Assembly (NCBI GenBank): GCA_024036415.1
Contig: JAMWET010004109.1
Span: 28,501 to 92,500, forward strand
Length of the DNA: 64,000 nt
DNA from: Prochilodus magdalenae
Taxonomy: Eukaryota; Chordata; Actinopteri; Characiformes; Prochilodontidae
Reading direction: 5' to 3'
Shown here: positions 33,845 through 44,290 of the stretch, piece after piece
How positions within the stretch are numbered: position 1 is the first letter of the stretch
How the letters are laid out: every line of letters begins with the position of its first letter
Translations under genes and position numbers: made by a program
The notes under the pieces: model-generated
The model's database searches: none
The model's input: only the letters and a program-made list of their open reading frames with translations
What the model was told of the DNA's origin: nothing

Positions 33845-35215
33845 TCATACAGTGATTGGGGCAGTTGTGGGCTGGAGGTAGGCAGTCGTGGGCTGGAGGG
33901 AGGCAGTTGTGGGCTGGAGGGAGGCAGTTGTGGGCTGGAGGTAGGCAGTCGTGGGCTGGAGGGAGGCAGTTGTGGGCTGGAGGTAGGCAGTCGTGGGCTG
34001 GAGTTGGGGCAGTCGTGGGTTGGAGTTGGGGAAGTCAGCTGGAGGGAAGCAGTTGTGGGCTGGAGTTGGGACAGTTGTGGGCTGGAGGGATGCAGTTGTG
34101 TGCTGGAGTTGGGAAAGTCGTGGGCTGGAGTTGGGGAAGTCGGCTGGAGGGAGGCAGTTGTGGGCTGGAGTTGGGGAAGTCGGCTGGAGGGAGGCAGTTG
34201 TGGGCTGGAGTTGGGACAGTCGTGGGCTGGAGGGATGCAGTTGTGTGCTGGAGTTGGGAAAGTCGTGGGCTGGAGGGAGGCAATCGTGGCCTGGAGTTGG
34301 GGCATTGTGGGCTGGAGAGAGGCAGTCGTGGGCTGGAGTTGGGGAAGGTGGCTGGAGGGAGGCAGTTGTGGGCTGGAGATGGGGCAAAGTGGCCTGGAGG
34401 GAGGCAGTCGTGGGCTGGAGTTGGAACAGACTTGGGCTGGATTTAGGCCGTCGTGGGCTGGAGTTGGGCCATCGTGGGCTTGAGGGAGGCAGTGGTGGGC
34501 TGGATTTAGGCCGTCGTGGGCTGGAGTTGGGCAGTCGTGGGCTGGAGGGAGGCAGTCGTGGGCTGGATTTAGGCCGTCGTGGGCTGGAGTTGGGCCATCG
34601 TGGGCTTGAGGGAGGCAGTGGTGGGCTGGATTTGGGCTGTCGTGGGCTGGAGGGAGGCAGTCGTGGGCAGGAGTTGGGGAAGTCGGCTGGAGGGAGGCAG
34701 TCGTGGGCTGGAGTTGGGGAAGTCGGCTGGAGGGAGGCAGTCGTGGGCTGGAGATGGGGCGTAGTGGCCTGGAGGGAGGCAGTCGTGGGCTGGATTTAGG
34801 CCGTTGTGGGCTGGAGTTGGGCCATCGTGGGCTTGAGGGAGGCAGTGGTGGGCTGGATTTAGGCCGTCGTGGGCTGGAGTTGGGCCATCGTGGGCTTGAG
34901 GGAGGCAGTGGTGGGCTGGATTTGGGCTGTCGTGGGCTGGATTTGGGCAGTCATGGTCTGGAGTTGGAGCAGTCGTTAGCTGCAGTTGGGGCTGTCATGG
35001 CCTGGATTTGGGCCGTCATGGGCTGGAGGGAGGCGGTTGTGGGCTGGAGGGAGGCAGTCATGGACTGGAGTTGGGCCGTCGTGGGCTGGAGTTGGGGCTG
35101 TCGTGGGCTGGAGTTGGGCAGTTGTGGGCTGGAGTTGGGGCAGTCGTGGGCTGGAGTTGGGCTGTCATGAGCTGGAGGGAGGAAGTCGTGGGCTGTCGTG
35201 GGCTGGAGGGATGGG
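33845..35215. repeat. 21-24-bp minisatellite related to a SINE head
   Basis: About 60 units of GTGGGCTGGAGGGAGGCAGT type, with alternative inserts (GGAGTTGGGGAAGTCGGCT, GGATTTAGGCCGTC). A 63-bp superunit recurs at about 34440-34620 and 34790-34930. The last unit (35198-35210) runs without a break into a tRNA-like SINE head. Overlapping frames of up to 268 codons are repeat products. Confidence 0.9.
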
Positions 35216-35410
35216 AACCAGCCTTGTGACCGGAGGGTTGCTGGTTTAATGCCCTGAACTGACAGTAACGACTGATTTGCCCTTGAGCAAGGCACTTAAC
35301 TCCCAACTGGTCCCCAGCAAGTGTGCCCACTGTGAGTGTGCATTCACTAGTGTGAGCATACTTCACTAGAGTGTGCATGTGGGTGTTTCACTTCACGGAT
35401 GGGTTAAAGG
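35198..35410 (+). mobile_element. tRNA-derived SINE
   Basis: An A-box-like word (TGGGCTGGAGG, 35199-35209) is followed about 34 bases later by a B-box-like GGTTTAATGCC (35243-35253; consensus GGTTCGANTCC). A body with CTTGAGCAAGGCACTTAACT, CCCACTGTGAGTGTGCATTC and TTCACTTCACGGATGGGTTA follows. This order is typical of tRNA-headed fish SINEs. The B box has a CGA to TAA change, so it is probably inactive. The 3' end fades near 35420. Confidence 0.65.
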
Positions 35411-35420
35411 CAGAATTCCT

Positions 35421-35810
35421 CTGTGTGTAAAAGCACTAATGGCTCAAAAAACTCTCTACTCAGAGAATGACTCGCCTCACCTAATTCACACAAGACGACT
35501 CGTAGTTTAGTTTCCCTCTCCATTATGAAGGTGGACTATTATAAACCAGCACGTTAAGGTTCTTAGCTACCTGTAGTGTTTCCCACATTCCGGATCATCC
35601 TGGAACATGATTTTAATGCTTCACGTTTCAGCTCACTGGAAGACGGACACCTCCTGATGAATGCGCTCATCCCCAAGCACATCACTGGGGGGAAATGATT
35701 TTTCCAGAAGTTAGCTCCGTGTAGCTCCGGACCATTTCCAGGCACTTAGTAGAGGGGAATTGTCCTTCTATTGACGACCTGCCTCCGTCGCCTTCATTTA
35801 CAGAGGTGTT
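35421..35810. other. non-repetitive DNA
   Basis: Nothing recognised. Confidence 0.35.
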
Positions 35811-35814
35811 GGAA

Positions 35815-36425
35815 TGAGAAACCTGGACTGCTACGGACTGGACCATATCGTCTTTAGCAACACATCCAGGTTCTGTTTGGGATCCAACAACGACAGGGTG
35901 ACCCGGATGACACCGGATGACGACCCATGGTGAGCTGCTCTTCAATCCTGCCTTTGCTGTGGAGCGACACACTGCCCCAATTGCTGGTGTGAAGATTCAG
36001 GGAGCCATCACGTTCGATGGTCAGACCCCCTTTGTAGTGTACGAGGGACACTAACAGCTCAGCGATGTGTGCAGGACATCCTCCGGCCACATGTGTTGCC
36101 TCTCATGGCAGGGCTTCCAACTGGCATTCTTCAGCAGGACAGTGCTCACCCATACACTGCCAGGGTTTCCCAGGAATGTCTCTGCCAGACTGGAACACTT
36201 CCTTGGCCGGCCCAGTCACCACGTTCAACACCAATCCAGCCTTTATGGGACCAGCTGGGACGCCAGCGTTGGCAGCCTATGAGTGTGCAGGATCTACAGG
36301 CCCAGCTGCAACATCTGTGGGCAAATGTGCCACAGGATGCCATATGGGACCTATAAGCCTTCATGCCCAATTGTGTCTCCTTGTGTCCAGGCTAGAGGCG
36401 GCCCAACAGGCAGGGTACTAGAACT
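35815..36425 (+). mobile_element. Tc1-like remnant, family H
   Basis: A catalytic-domain pseudogene readable across shifted frames. The first block is VFSNTSRFCLGSN near 35848 (expected SDESRF, so the Asp is Asn). GAITFDGQTPFVVYEGH lies near 36000, then the second-Asp block LQQDSAHPYTAR near 36130 (Asp kept), then STPIQPLWDQLGR near 36230 (expected PIEHLW, so the Glu is Gln). A C-terminal tail with GCTAGAGGCGGCCC ends near 36425. Two of three catalytic residues are lost. The N-terminal DNA-binding part is absent. Confidence 0.75.
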
Positions 36426-36520
36426 ATCCTCCGAACAGGGCTAGTGTGGTCCGTTTATCACATCAGCACCGCTGGGTATTACAGCACTGCTACATTTAAA
36501 GTGGACTCCTGAGTCTGCCG

Positions 36521-36690
36521 GAGTAGCGCTTCTCAACCCTGGTCCTGGAGGCATCCTGTCCTCGTGGACTCCATAGCTCTGAAAGGGCTTGTTAATGAGC
36601 TGATGAGCTGAAGAAGGTGTGTAGGGAGCAGGGACAGCACTGAAATCTGCAGAGCCAGTGCCTCCAGGACCAGGGCTGAGAAACACTGGC
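36521..36690. mobile_element. hAT-type MITE
   Basis: Inverted ends: CTTCTCAACCCTGGTCCTGG at about 36527 and CCAGGACCAGGGCTGAGAAA at 36663. About 160 bp with no coding capacity. The end motif is typical of small hAT-derived elements in fish. The centre has AATGAGCTGATGAGCTGAAG. Confidence 0.7.
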
Positions 36691-37340
36691 TGTGTCTCAA
36701 TAGTGTACTACACACTGATACCACACAGTGTTACGCCAGGGCCAAAGAAAAACAAGTATCTCCAAAATGGTAACTTTACAGGAGAGGGCAAAAACCTCAT
36801 TTCATTTCAATGTAAGTCAATGGGACCAGACGTTTTTCCAAGCGATTTTGGGCCAGTGCTGTTGGTCCATTTATCATGAAACTTGTACACAGTGTAAACA
36901 GCAGCTGCTGGGTTCCGATAATGCATAAAAGTAAAAATCAACAATAAATGGAGATCCATGTTTTTCATTGGACTGCAATGAACTGCGAGTTCTGCAGGCT
37001 AGTACACACATTATTAGTATACTACATCATTTCTACTACTTCGCCTTCATAATGCAATCTAATGAACAGGTTATTTACTAGAACACATTTATGTTTACCG
37101 GTTTTTATAACAGATTTGGGTTAAACTCATATTTATACACCATTTCTGGTCCCGCCAAAACCGTAGCCGCCATAGCATCACCATTTTTCAGACGTGAGAA
37201 GCTCCTCCCCTTCTGTTTCCCATTGCATTGTGGGATAATAGTGTCCATCATTACCACACCCAAAACTCGACTGGTGTGTAGTGTGGGTTTTGAGTATACT
37301 CGACTTTGACATTCGTCACTGTACTATATACTACATACCC
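36691..37340. repeat. interspersed repeat G, copy 2
   Basis: Starts CTGTGTCTCAATAGTGTACT and ends GTACTATATACTACATACCC, which could be imperfect inverted termini. The interior matches 27960-28205. No coding content. Confidence 0.55.
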
Positions 37341-37431
37341 AAACTCCAGTTAGTGTTAGTATTAGGTGTGTAACTGGGACTCACCCACTGTACTACAGCC
37401 ACTCTGCTCCTTACTGCAAAGTGAAATGTAC

Positions 37432-37560
37432 ACTACCAGTCAAAAGTTTAGACACGGCTCCTTAAGGCAGGTGAAACTGAAGACACCAAACTATAAACTA
37501 AACTAAGCACACATTGAATTATCCAGTCCACCTTAAACCCTTCAGAATGGACCTTTACAG
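37432..37560. mobile_element. Tc1-like terminal repeat fragment
   Basis: ACACTACCAGTCAAAAGTTT and AGACACGGCTCCTT follow a TA. This is the form of a terminal inverted repeat of a fish Tc1 lineage. Only one end is found; no transposase belongs to it here. Confidence 0.5.
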
Positions 37561-37609
37561 GAGGACGAATCAGCTTTCTTAACCTGCAGTGGATGCTGGA
37601 TTGTCTTGA

Positions 37610-38340
37610 GAATGGATCTGGAAATATGCATCACTATGACTACCTAGCCTGTAACCAGTAACAGCTGGGACTGGATTGGGCATGGACTGGACAAGTTTCT
37701 GGATGTAGGCCACATCAATGTTTTGCAAAGCATTGGTCAGTTGGGCCAGATTTGCCTTCTGGGAAGGCTTTCCACACGGTTTGGGAATGAGGGTATGGGA
37801 ATTTCTGACCATACTTCCAGAAGCACATTAGTGAGGTCAGACACTGATGTTGGACGAGAAGGCCTGGCTCTCAGTCTCCGCTCTAATCCATCCCAAAGGT
37901 GTTCTATCGGGTGGAGGTCAGGGCCCAGTAAAGCTCCACCACTGGACTCTGGTGTAGTGGATCCGTGTTCTTTGGAGTGATGAGTCATGCTTCACTTGTT
38001 GGAAGTCTGATGGAGGAATCTGGGATTGAAGGATGAATCTAGGAGAGCGCTACCTACTGGAATGCCAGATTGGGCCAGATTTGGTGGATGCCTTCCCTGG
38101 CACCATTCCGAGGAGAATTCCCTGTAAACTGGGATTGTATCCACTGCTGGTAGACCCGTATGACCGTACGCTTCCACACACCTGCAGATTCAGCTACTTC
38201 CTTCACACTATGGTCTTTGGCCACGCCCACATGCAGTCCCTCCTTTTAGCCAATCATTAACATCTGCTCTGGAGCCATTTTCCACACATGGAACGAGACA
38301 TTCCCTGCACTGTAGCACCTCTTCCCAATCTATGGATCTA
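37610..38340 (-). mobile_element. family B Tc1 derivative, split by family C
   Basis: The minus strand carries, from 38330 down, a leader with GATTGGGAAGAGGTGCTACA, TGTGGGCGTGGCCAAAGACC and a helix-turn-helix-like segment (about 38215-38110). After an insertion at 37755-38069 it resumes with a C-terminal part (NIDVAYIQKLVQSMPNPV, about 37730-37670). The transposase catalytic core is missing as in the other B copies. This is the best example of a B element from leader to C-terminus. Confidence 0.75.
37755..38069 (-). mobile_element. family C Tc1 derivative inserted in family B
   Basis: The left part encodes, on the minus strand, a Tc1 C-terminus (PDLHPIEHLWDGLERRLRA, SRPTSVSDLTNVLLEVW). The right part, on the plus strand, resembles a Tc1 first-Asp block (VLWSDESCF-like). 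The two halves are thus in opposite orientation. The insertion is flanked by a perfect 14-base direct repeat, TTGGGCCAGATTTG, at 37741-37754 and 38070-38083. Other B copies have this word once. Compared with the copy at 40590-41062 its left end is truncated by about 70 bases. Confidence 0.7.
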
Positions 38341-39250
38341 TGAATCTAATGATAAAGGTTATTGGAACCTCAGACCAGAACTCTGTGAACTGATGCACCG
38401 TTTGCTCTTTATCGTTATCACATCGAGAGGCTGGACTGGCCCAAAAATAATGGCAGGGTGTTTGCAACCCCGGCCTCCAATCATGGCCCCGGACACCCTT
38501 GTGATTCTCCATCTCCCTAATTAGCTTCCATCAACGCCACGAGGGCTAACACAATAAGGGAGGGTGAGAAAATATTAATCAAAGAGCTTTGCCGAAATGC
38601 CATCCAGTATTAAAATACATCCCTTGTTGCTCGCTCTCAAAATAGTTTCTGTAGAAGGCCAGCGTCTTTTCTGAGCTTTCTGTCTCTATTAGGAGGATCA
38701 CAGCTGCTGTTCGCTCGCTTTGAAATCGAGAGCTGCTGAGACAGTCCCACTGGATCTGAGCCAATGGATGGATCCAATTAACTAAAGCCAATTAAGCTGG
38801 TTCTGATCCGGCTGGGTTTTTTTTTCCTGTTTGATTAGTAAAGACACTTCCTTGAAGGAAAGGATTGGTGAGAAATTTAATTTATGCAATTTTTTTCTCT
38901 TACTCCAGATCAGCCGAGACGTGTTTGGGGTCCAGATGCAGCTGGTTTTTAGTTTAGCGCTAGAGCTGCATGGCTAACGTCACTAGCAAACACTGGAAGG
39001 CACTAGTCACCCGAATGCTTTCGGTACATACGTCCTCACAACTTCTCCCAACCTGCTCAAACTGTGCCAAGGTCTTCATCAAGGGTGCGCAGTGGTGGTT
39101 GAGGAGAACACCTGTGGACTGTAGAAGCTTCATTGGGTAGCAAATGGGAGATCTGTTCATTTCTACAGCTCACAGTACATCACAATGTGTCCTGAACCAG
39201 GTTTCTCATGGTCATGAAGAAACATCCAGTGGTTCGTGGGCCTGTGTGGG
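38341..39250. other. non-repetitive DNA, candidate conserved element
   Basis: No gene recognised. Between 38490 and 38830 the sequence is complex and AT-rich with TAATTAG, TATTAATCAA and TTTGATTAG words; it resembles developmental enhancers in composition only. Confidence 0.35.
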
Positions 39251-39254
39251 ATTG

Positions 39255-39785
39255 CATTGGTGTTGGGAAGGAAGGTAAAGGTGACCAGGATCAATAACTG
39301 ATGATAAGTTTAGACTGATATGATCAATATTTATTGAGCTACACATACAGAAGTCTGTCTCTCAGTATGGCGTCGGGCCGCCGTGTTCGCTAACCCAACA
39401 CGCCAGACGTCTCGGTATGGAGCTGTAGAGGTTCCTAATGGAGTCCTCTGATAATCCATCCCATGCAGCTTGAACATCCTCACACAGTTCCTGCAGATGG
39501 TGCAGTAGGGGTGGAGGTGGAGGCGGAGGTCTTCTGGACGTGTGACACCAAACCGTTCATCTTGGTGCTGACCACGGTGCCTCCACACACGGATTCGTTG
39601 GGCGTCTCCACCAAGACTAAAGCGGGACTCGTCACTGAAGATGACCCGCTGCCATTCTGAGTCACTCCATGACAGTCTGGTACGACACCACTGCAGTCTT
39701 TGGTGACGGTGACGTGGTGTTAAGGACAGTCGTGGTAACGGTCTGTGTGCATGTAGTCTTGAGTGGTGCAGCTGTCTTCCAATGG
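39255..39785 (-). mobile_element. family A Tc1 derivative, copy 6
   Basis: Minus-strand copy with tail (39270-39400), C-terminus, internal junction and first catalytic block, then the PRLSLTPRHR segment near 39720. It has a small deletion after GAAGAC relative to the other copies (GGAGGCGGAGGTCTTCTGG). Confidence 0.8.
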
Positions 39786-40585
39786 TCCTGGCATCATGGA
39801 GGGGGCATCACTGCTCACTGGATGTCTGTGATTGTGGGCATTAGCATGTCTCACCATGCCAAACCTGTCCGGTGACTCCTTCTGGTGTAGCTCTTATTGA
39901 TGAGGACTGTGTACATCATTGCATCCACACGTATGAAGGTTGATGTGATGGGTATACGTTGGCATCACCTCTTTAATCTGTTATAAAGCTGCAGCTGATT
40001 TGCCTTTACGCTGGCTCTGTGGAGCCGAATGACGTTCTTTGATGTTACTGTGACAGCCCTTACCCGTTACAGCCTGCGTTTACATGCCAGCGTAGCTCAG
40101 AAGATGTTGTCATTACTTCTGAATGTGTTCAGACACGTTTAACCCTCGAGTGAGACTTCAAAAGTGGAGGGAAGCACACCACAGACTGCTACCGGCGCCG
40201 GCATCTCGGGACTCCAAGACAAATAAATAATTGACATTATGCAAAGGAGGCAGGGAACGACACAAGCGCACAACTAGTCGGCATGCCATCCGTTTGATAA
40301 TGGCATAACGCCCTTACTTATGGATGCGGTAATGCGGAACGCTATGAGCAACCATTTGCATAATCCCATTTAAGCCCATTTCTGTTATGTACTTCTCCGT
40401 AAAGAGACTAACCCCCTGCAGGCTCTCCACTTTAACCCCCTGGTCTGTGCGGGGCCGGAAGGTCAGGAAGCTATCAGGGAGATTGAAAAGTTCTTTTCAC
40501 GGGTTGCCAGGTCTACACACATAACCCCTCCTACTTTCCTCTGCTTGAACCTTTCACAGGAGAATCCCCACATGCGTATGAACTT
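39786..40585. other. non-repetitive DNA with octamer-like words
   Basis: No gene recognised. 40190-40420 is complex sequence with AATAAATAATTGACATTATG and ATTTGCATAAT (octamer-like). A candidate conserved non-coding element only. Confidence 0.35.
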
Positions 40586-40589
40586 GAGT

Positions 40590-41062
40590 GGCATCCCATT
40601 CTTATTCCATAGGGATTAATATGATGTCGGACCACCCTTAGCAGCTATAAGAGCTTCAGCTCCTCTGGGAAGGCCTTCCACAAGGTTTGGGAATGTGTTT
40701 ATGGGAATTTCTGACCATTCCTCCAGAAGCACATTAGCGAAGTCAGACACTGATGTTGGACGAGAAGGCCTGGCTCTCAGTCGCCACTCTAATCCATCCC
40801 AAAGGTGTTCTATTGGGTGGAGGTCAGGACTGTGTGCAGGCCAGTCCAGTTACTCCACACCAGACTAGCTCATCCATGTCTTTATGGAGGACATTCTGGA
40901 TTTGCCCTCCACTCGACTGGAGTGGTGTAAAGCTCCACCACTGGACTCTGGTGTAGTGGATCCGTGTTCTCTGGAGTGGTGAGTCATGCTTCACTTTGTG
41001 GAAGTCTGATGGAGGAATCTGGGATTGAAGGACGAATCCAGGACAGCGCCACCTACTGGTAT
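40590..41062 (-). mobile_element. family C Tc1 derivative, longer copy
   Basis: Minus strand at 40620-40850: HPIEHLWDGLEWRLRARPSR, PTSVSDFANVLLEEWSEIP, then an ending AAKGGPTS, a typical Tc1 C-terminus with the catalytic Glu in IEHLW. Plus strand at 40915-41060: VLWSGESCFTLWKSDGGIWD, a degenerate first-Asp block with Asp changed to Gly. The second-Asp region is absent. Both copies share the inverted layout, so a rearranged element multiplied. Confidence 0.75.
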
Positions 41063-41131
41063 GCAGAGGACCAGCAGTGTGGTGGAGGGATAAGGGTCTG
41101 GTGCTTTTAGGGTTTGGGCTTGGACCCTCAG

Positions 41132-44100
41132 TTCCATCGAAGGGCTCCACTGTCCTCTCTCTACACCACCACTCCATCATCATCCCTTCACATCACCACT
41201 CCACCGTCATAGCTCCACACCACCGCTCCACCTTCCTTGCTTTACACCGCCACTTCACGGTCGTCACTATACACCGCCACTCCACCTTCCTTGTTCTACA
41301 ACCCCGCCCCATTGTTCTCACTATACATTGTCATTTCCCCATCTTCACTCTGCACCACCACTCCTCCATCATCCCCAGCTCCACACCACCACTCCACCGT
41401 CCTTGCTGTACACTGCCGCTCCACCAACGTCACTCTACACAACCACTCCACCTTCTTTGCTCTACACCGCCGCTCCACCTTCCTTGTTCTACAACCCCGC
41501 CCCATTGTTCTCACTCTACAGTGTCATTTCCCCATCTTCACTCTTCCCCACCACTCCTCCATCATCCCCAGCTCCACACCACCGCTCTACCTTCCTTGCT
41601 GTACAATGACGCTCCACCAACTTCACTCTACACAACCGCTCCACCTTCTTTGCTCTACACCGCCGCTCCATCTTCCTTGTTCTACACCGCCGCCGCATTG
41701 TTCTCACTCTACATTGTCATTTTACCATCTTCACTCTTCACCACCACTCCTCCATCATCCCCAGCTCCACACCACCACTCCACCTTCCTTGCTGTACACT
41801 GCCGCTCCACCAACGTCACTCTACACAACCACTCCACCTTCTTTGCTCTACACCGCCGCTCCACCTTCCTTGCTGTACAATGCCGCTCTACTAACTTCAC
41901 TCTACACAACCACTCCACCTTCTTTGCTCTACACCGCCACTCCACCTTCCTTGTTCTTCCCAGCTGCCCCATTGTTCTCACTCTACATTGTCATTTCCCC
42001 ATCTTCACTCTTCCCCACCACTCCTCCATCATCCCCAGCTCCACACCACCGCTCTACCTTCCTTGCTGTACAATGACGCTCCACCAACTTCACTCTACAC
42101 AACCGCTCCACCTTCTTTGCTCTACACCGCCGCTCCACCTTTCTTGCTCTACACCGCCGCCCCATGGTTCTCACTCTACATTGTCATTCCACCATCTTCA
42201 CTCTTCACCACCACTCCTCCAGCCTTGCTGTACACTGCCGCTCCACCAACGTCACTCTACACAACCACTCCACCTTCTTTGCTCTACACCGCCGCTCCAC
42301 CTTCCTTGCTGTACAATGCCGCTCCACTAACTTCACTCTACACAACCACTCCACCTTCTTTGCTCTACACCGCCACTCCACCTTCCTTGTTCTTCCCCGC
42401 TGCCCCATTGTTCTCACTCTACATTGTCATTCCACCATCTTCACTCTTCACCACCACTCCTCCATCATCCCCAACTCCACACCACCACTCCACCTTCCTT
42501 GCTGTACACTGCCGCTCCACCAACTTCACTCTACACAACCACTCCACTTTCTTTGTTCTACACCACCACTCCACCTTCCTTGCTGTACACTGCCGCTCCA
42601 CCAACGTCACTCTACACAACCACTCCACCTTCTTTGCTCTACACCGCCGCTCCACCTTCCTTGTTCTACACCGCCGCCGCATTGTTCTCACTCTACATTG
42701 TCATTTTACCATCTTCACTCTTCACCACCACTCCTCCATCATCCCCAGCTCCACACCACCACTCCACCTTCCTTGCTGTACACTGCCGCTCCACCAACGT
42801 CACTCTACACAACCACTCCACCTTCTTTGCTCTACACCGCCGCTCCACCTTCCTTGCTGTACAATGCCGCTCTACTAACTTCACTCTACACAACCACTCC
42901 ACCTTCTTTGCTCTACACCGCCACTCCACCTTCCTTGTTCTTCCCAGCTGCCCCATTGTTCTCACTCTACATTGTCATTGCCCCATCTTCACTCTTCCCC
43001 ACCACTCCTCCATCATCCCCAGCTCCACACCACCGCTCTACCTTCCTTGCTGTACAATGACGCTCCACCAACTTCACTCTACACAACCGCTCCACCTTCT
43101 TTGCTCTACACCGCCGCTCCACCTTTCTTGCTCTACACCGCCGCCCCATGGTTCTCACTCTACATTGTCATTCCACCATCTTCACTCTTCACCACCACTC
43201 CTCCAGCCTTGCTGTACACTGCCGCTCCACCAACGTCACTCTACACAACCACTCCACCTTCTTTGCTCTACACCGCCGCTCCACCTTCCTTGCTGTACAA
43301 TGCCGCTCCACTAACTTCACTCTACACAACCACTCCACCTTCTTTGCTCTACACCGCCACTCCACCTTCCTTGTTCTTCCCCGCTGCCCCATTGTTCTCA
43401 CTCTACATTGTCATTCCACCATCTTCACTCTTCACCACCACTCCTCCATCATCCCCAGCTCCACACCACCACTCCACCTTCCTTGCTGTACACTGCCGCT
43501 CCACCAACTTCACTCTACACAACCACTCCACTTTCTTTGCTCTACACCGCCACTCCACCTTCCTTGCTGTACACTGCCGCTCCACCAACGTCACTCTACA
43601 CAACCACTCCACCTTCTTTGCTCTACACCGCCGCTCCACCTTCCTTGTTCTTCACCGCCGCCCCGGTGTTCTCACTCTACATTGTCATTCCACCATCTTC
43701 ACTCCTCACCACCACTCCTCCATCATCCCCAGCTCCACACCACCGCTCCACCTTCCTTGCTGTACAATGACGCTCCACCAACTTCACTCTACACAACCGC
43801 TCCACTTTCTTTGCTCTACACCACCACTCCACCTTCCTTGTTGTACACTGCCGCTCCACCAACGTCACTCTACACAACCACTCCACCTTCTTTGCTCTAC
43901 ACCGCCGCTCCACCTTCCTTGTTCTTCACCACCGCCCCGGTGTTCTCACTCTACATTGTCATTCCACCATCTTCACTCCTCACCACCACTCCTCCATCAT
44001 CCCCAGCTCCACACCACCGCTCCACCTTCCTTGCTGTACAATGACGCTCCACCAACTTCACTCTACACAACCACTCCACTTTCTTGGCTCTACACCGCCA

Positions 44101-44290
44101 CTCCACCGTCCTCGTTCCACAGTGCCTCCCCACCGTCCTCCCTCCACACCACCTCTCTTTAACCATCCTCCCTTTACATTGCCACCTCACTGTCTTATCT
44201 CCACACTGCCGCTTCACCCTCGTTCCAGCCTTACTCCACTTCTCCAGTTTCCCCACTCCACACAACAGCTCCACCATCCTTGCTCCACAC
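41132..44290. repeat. 27-bp minisatellite with 984-bp higher-order repeat
   Basis: Basic units of 27 bp: CTTCCTTGCTGTACACTGCC then GCTCCAC; CAACGTCACTCTACACAACC then ACTCCAC; CTTCTTTGCTCTACACCGCC then GCTCCAC. Longer spacer units carry ATTGTTCTCACTCTACATTG and CATCATCCCCAGCTCCACAC. The block 41700-42680 recurs at 42684-43664 with few differences: the spacer ATTGTTCTCA at 41971 recurs at 42955, an offset of 984. Open frames of up to 417 codons in several phases are repeat products. Confidence 0.93.

Noticed and set aside
41077..44162. Several frames of 280-417 codons in one array
   Set aside because: All lie in a 27-bp minisatellite; the phases overlap and repeat at the 984-bp offset.
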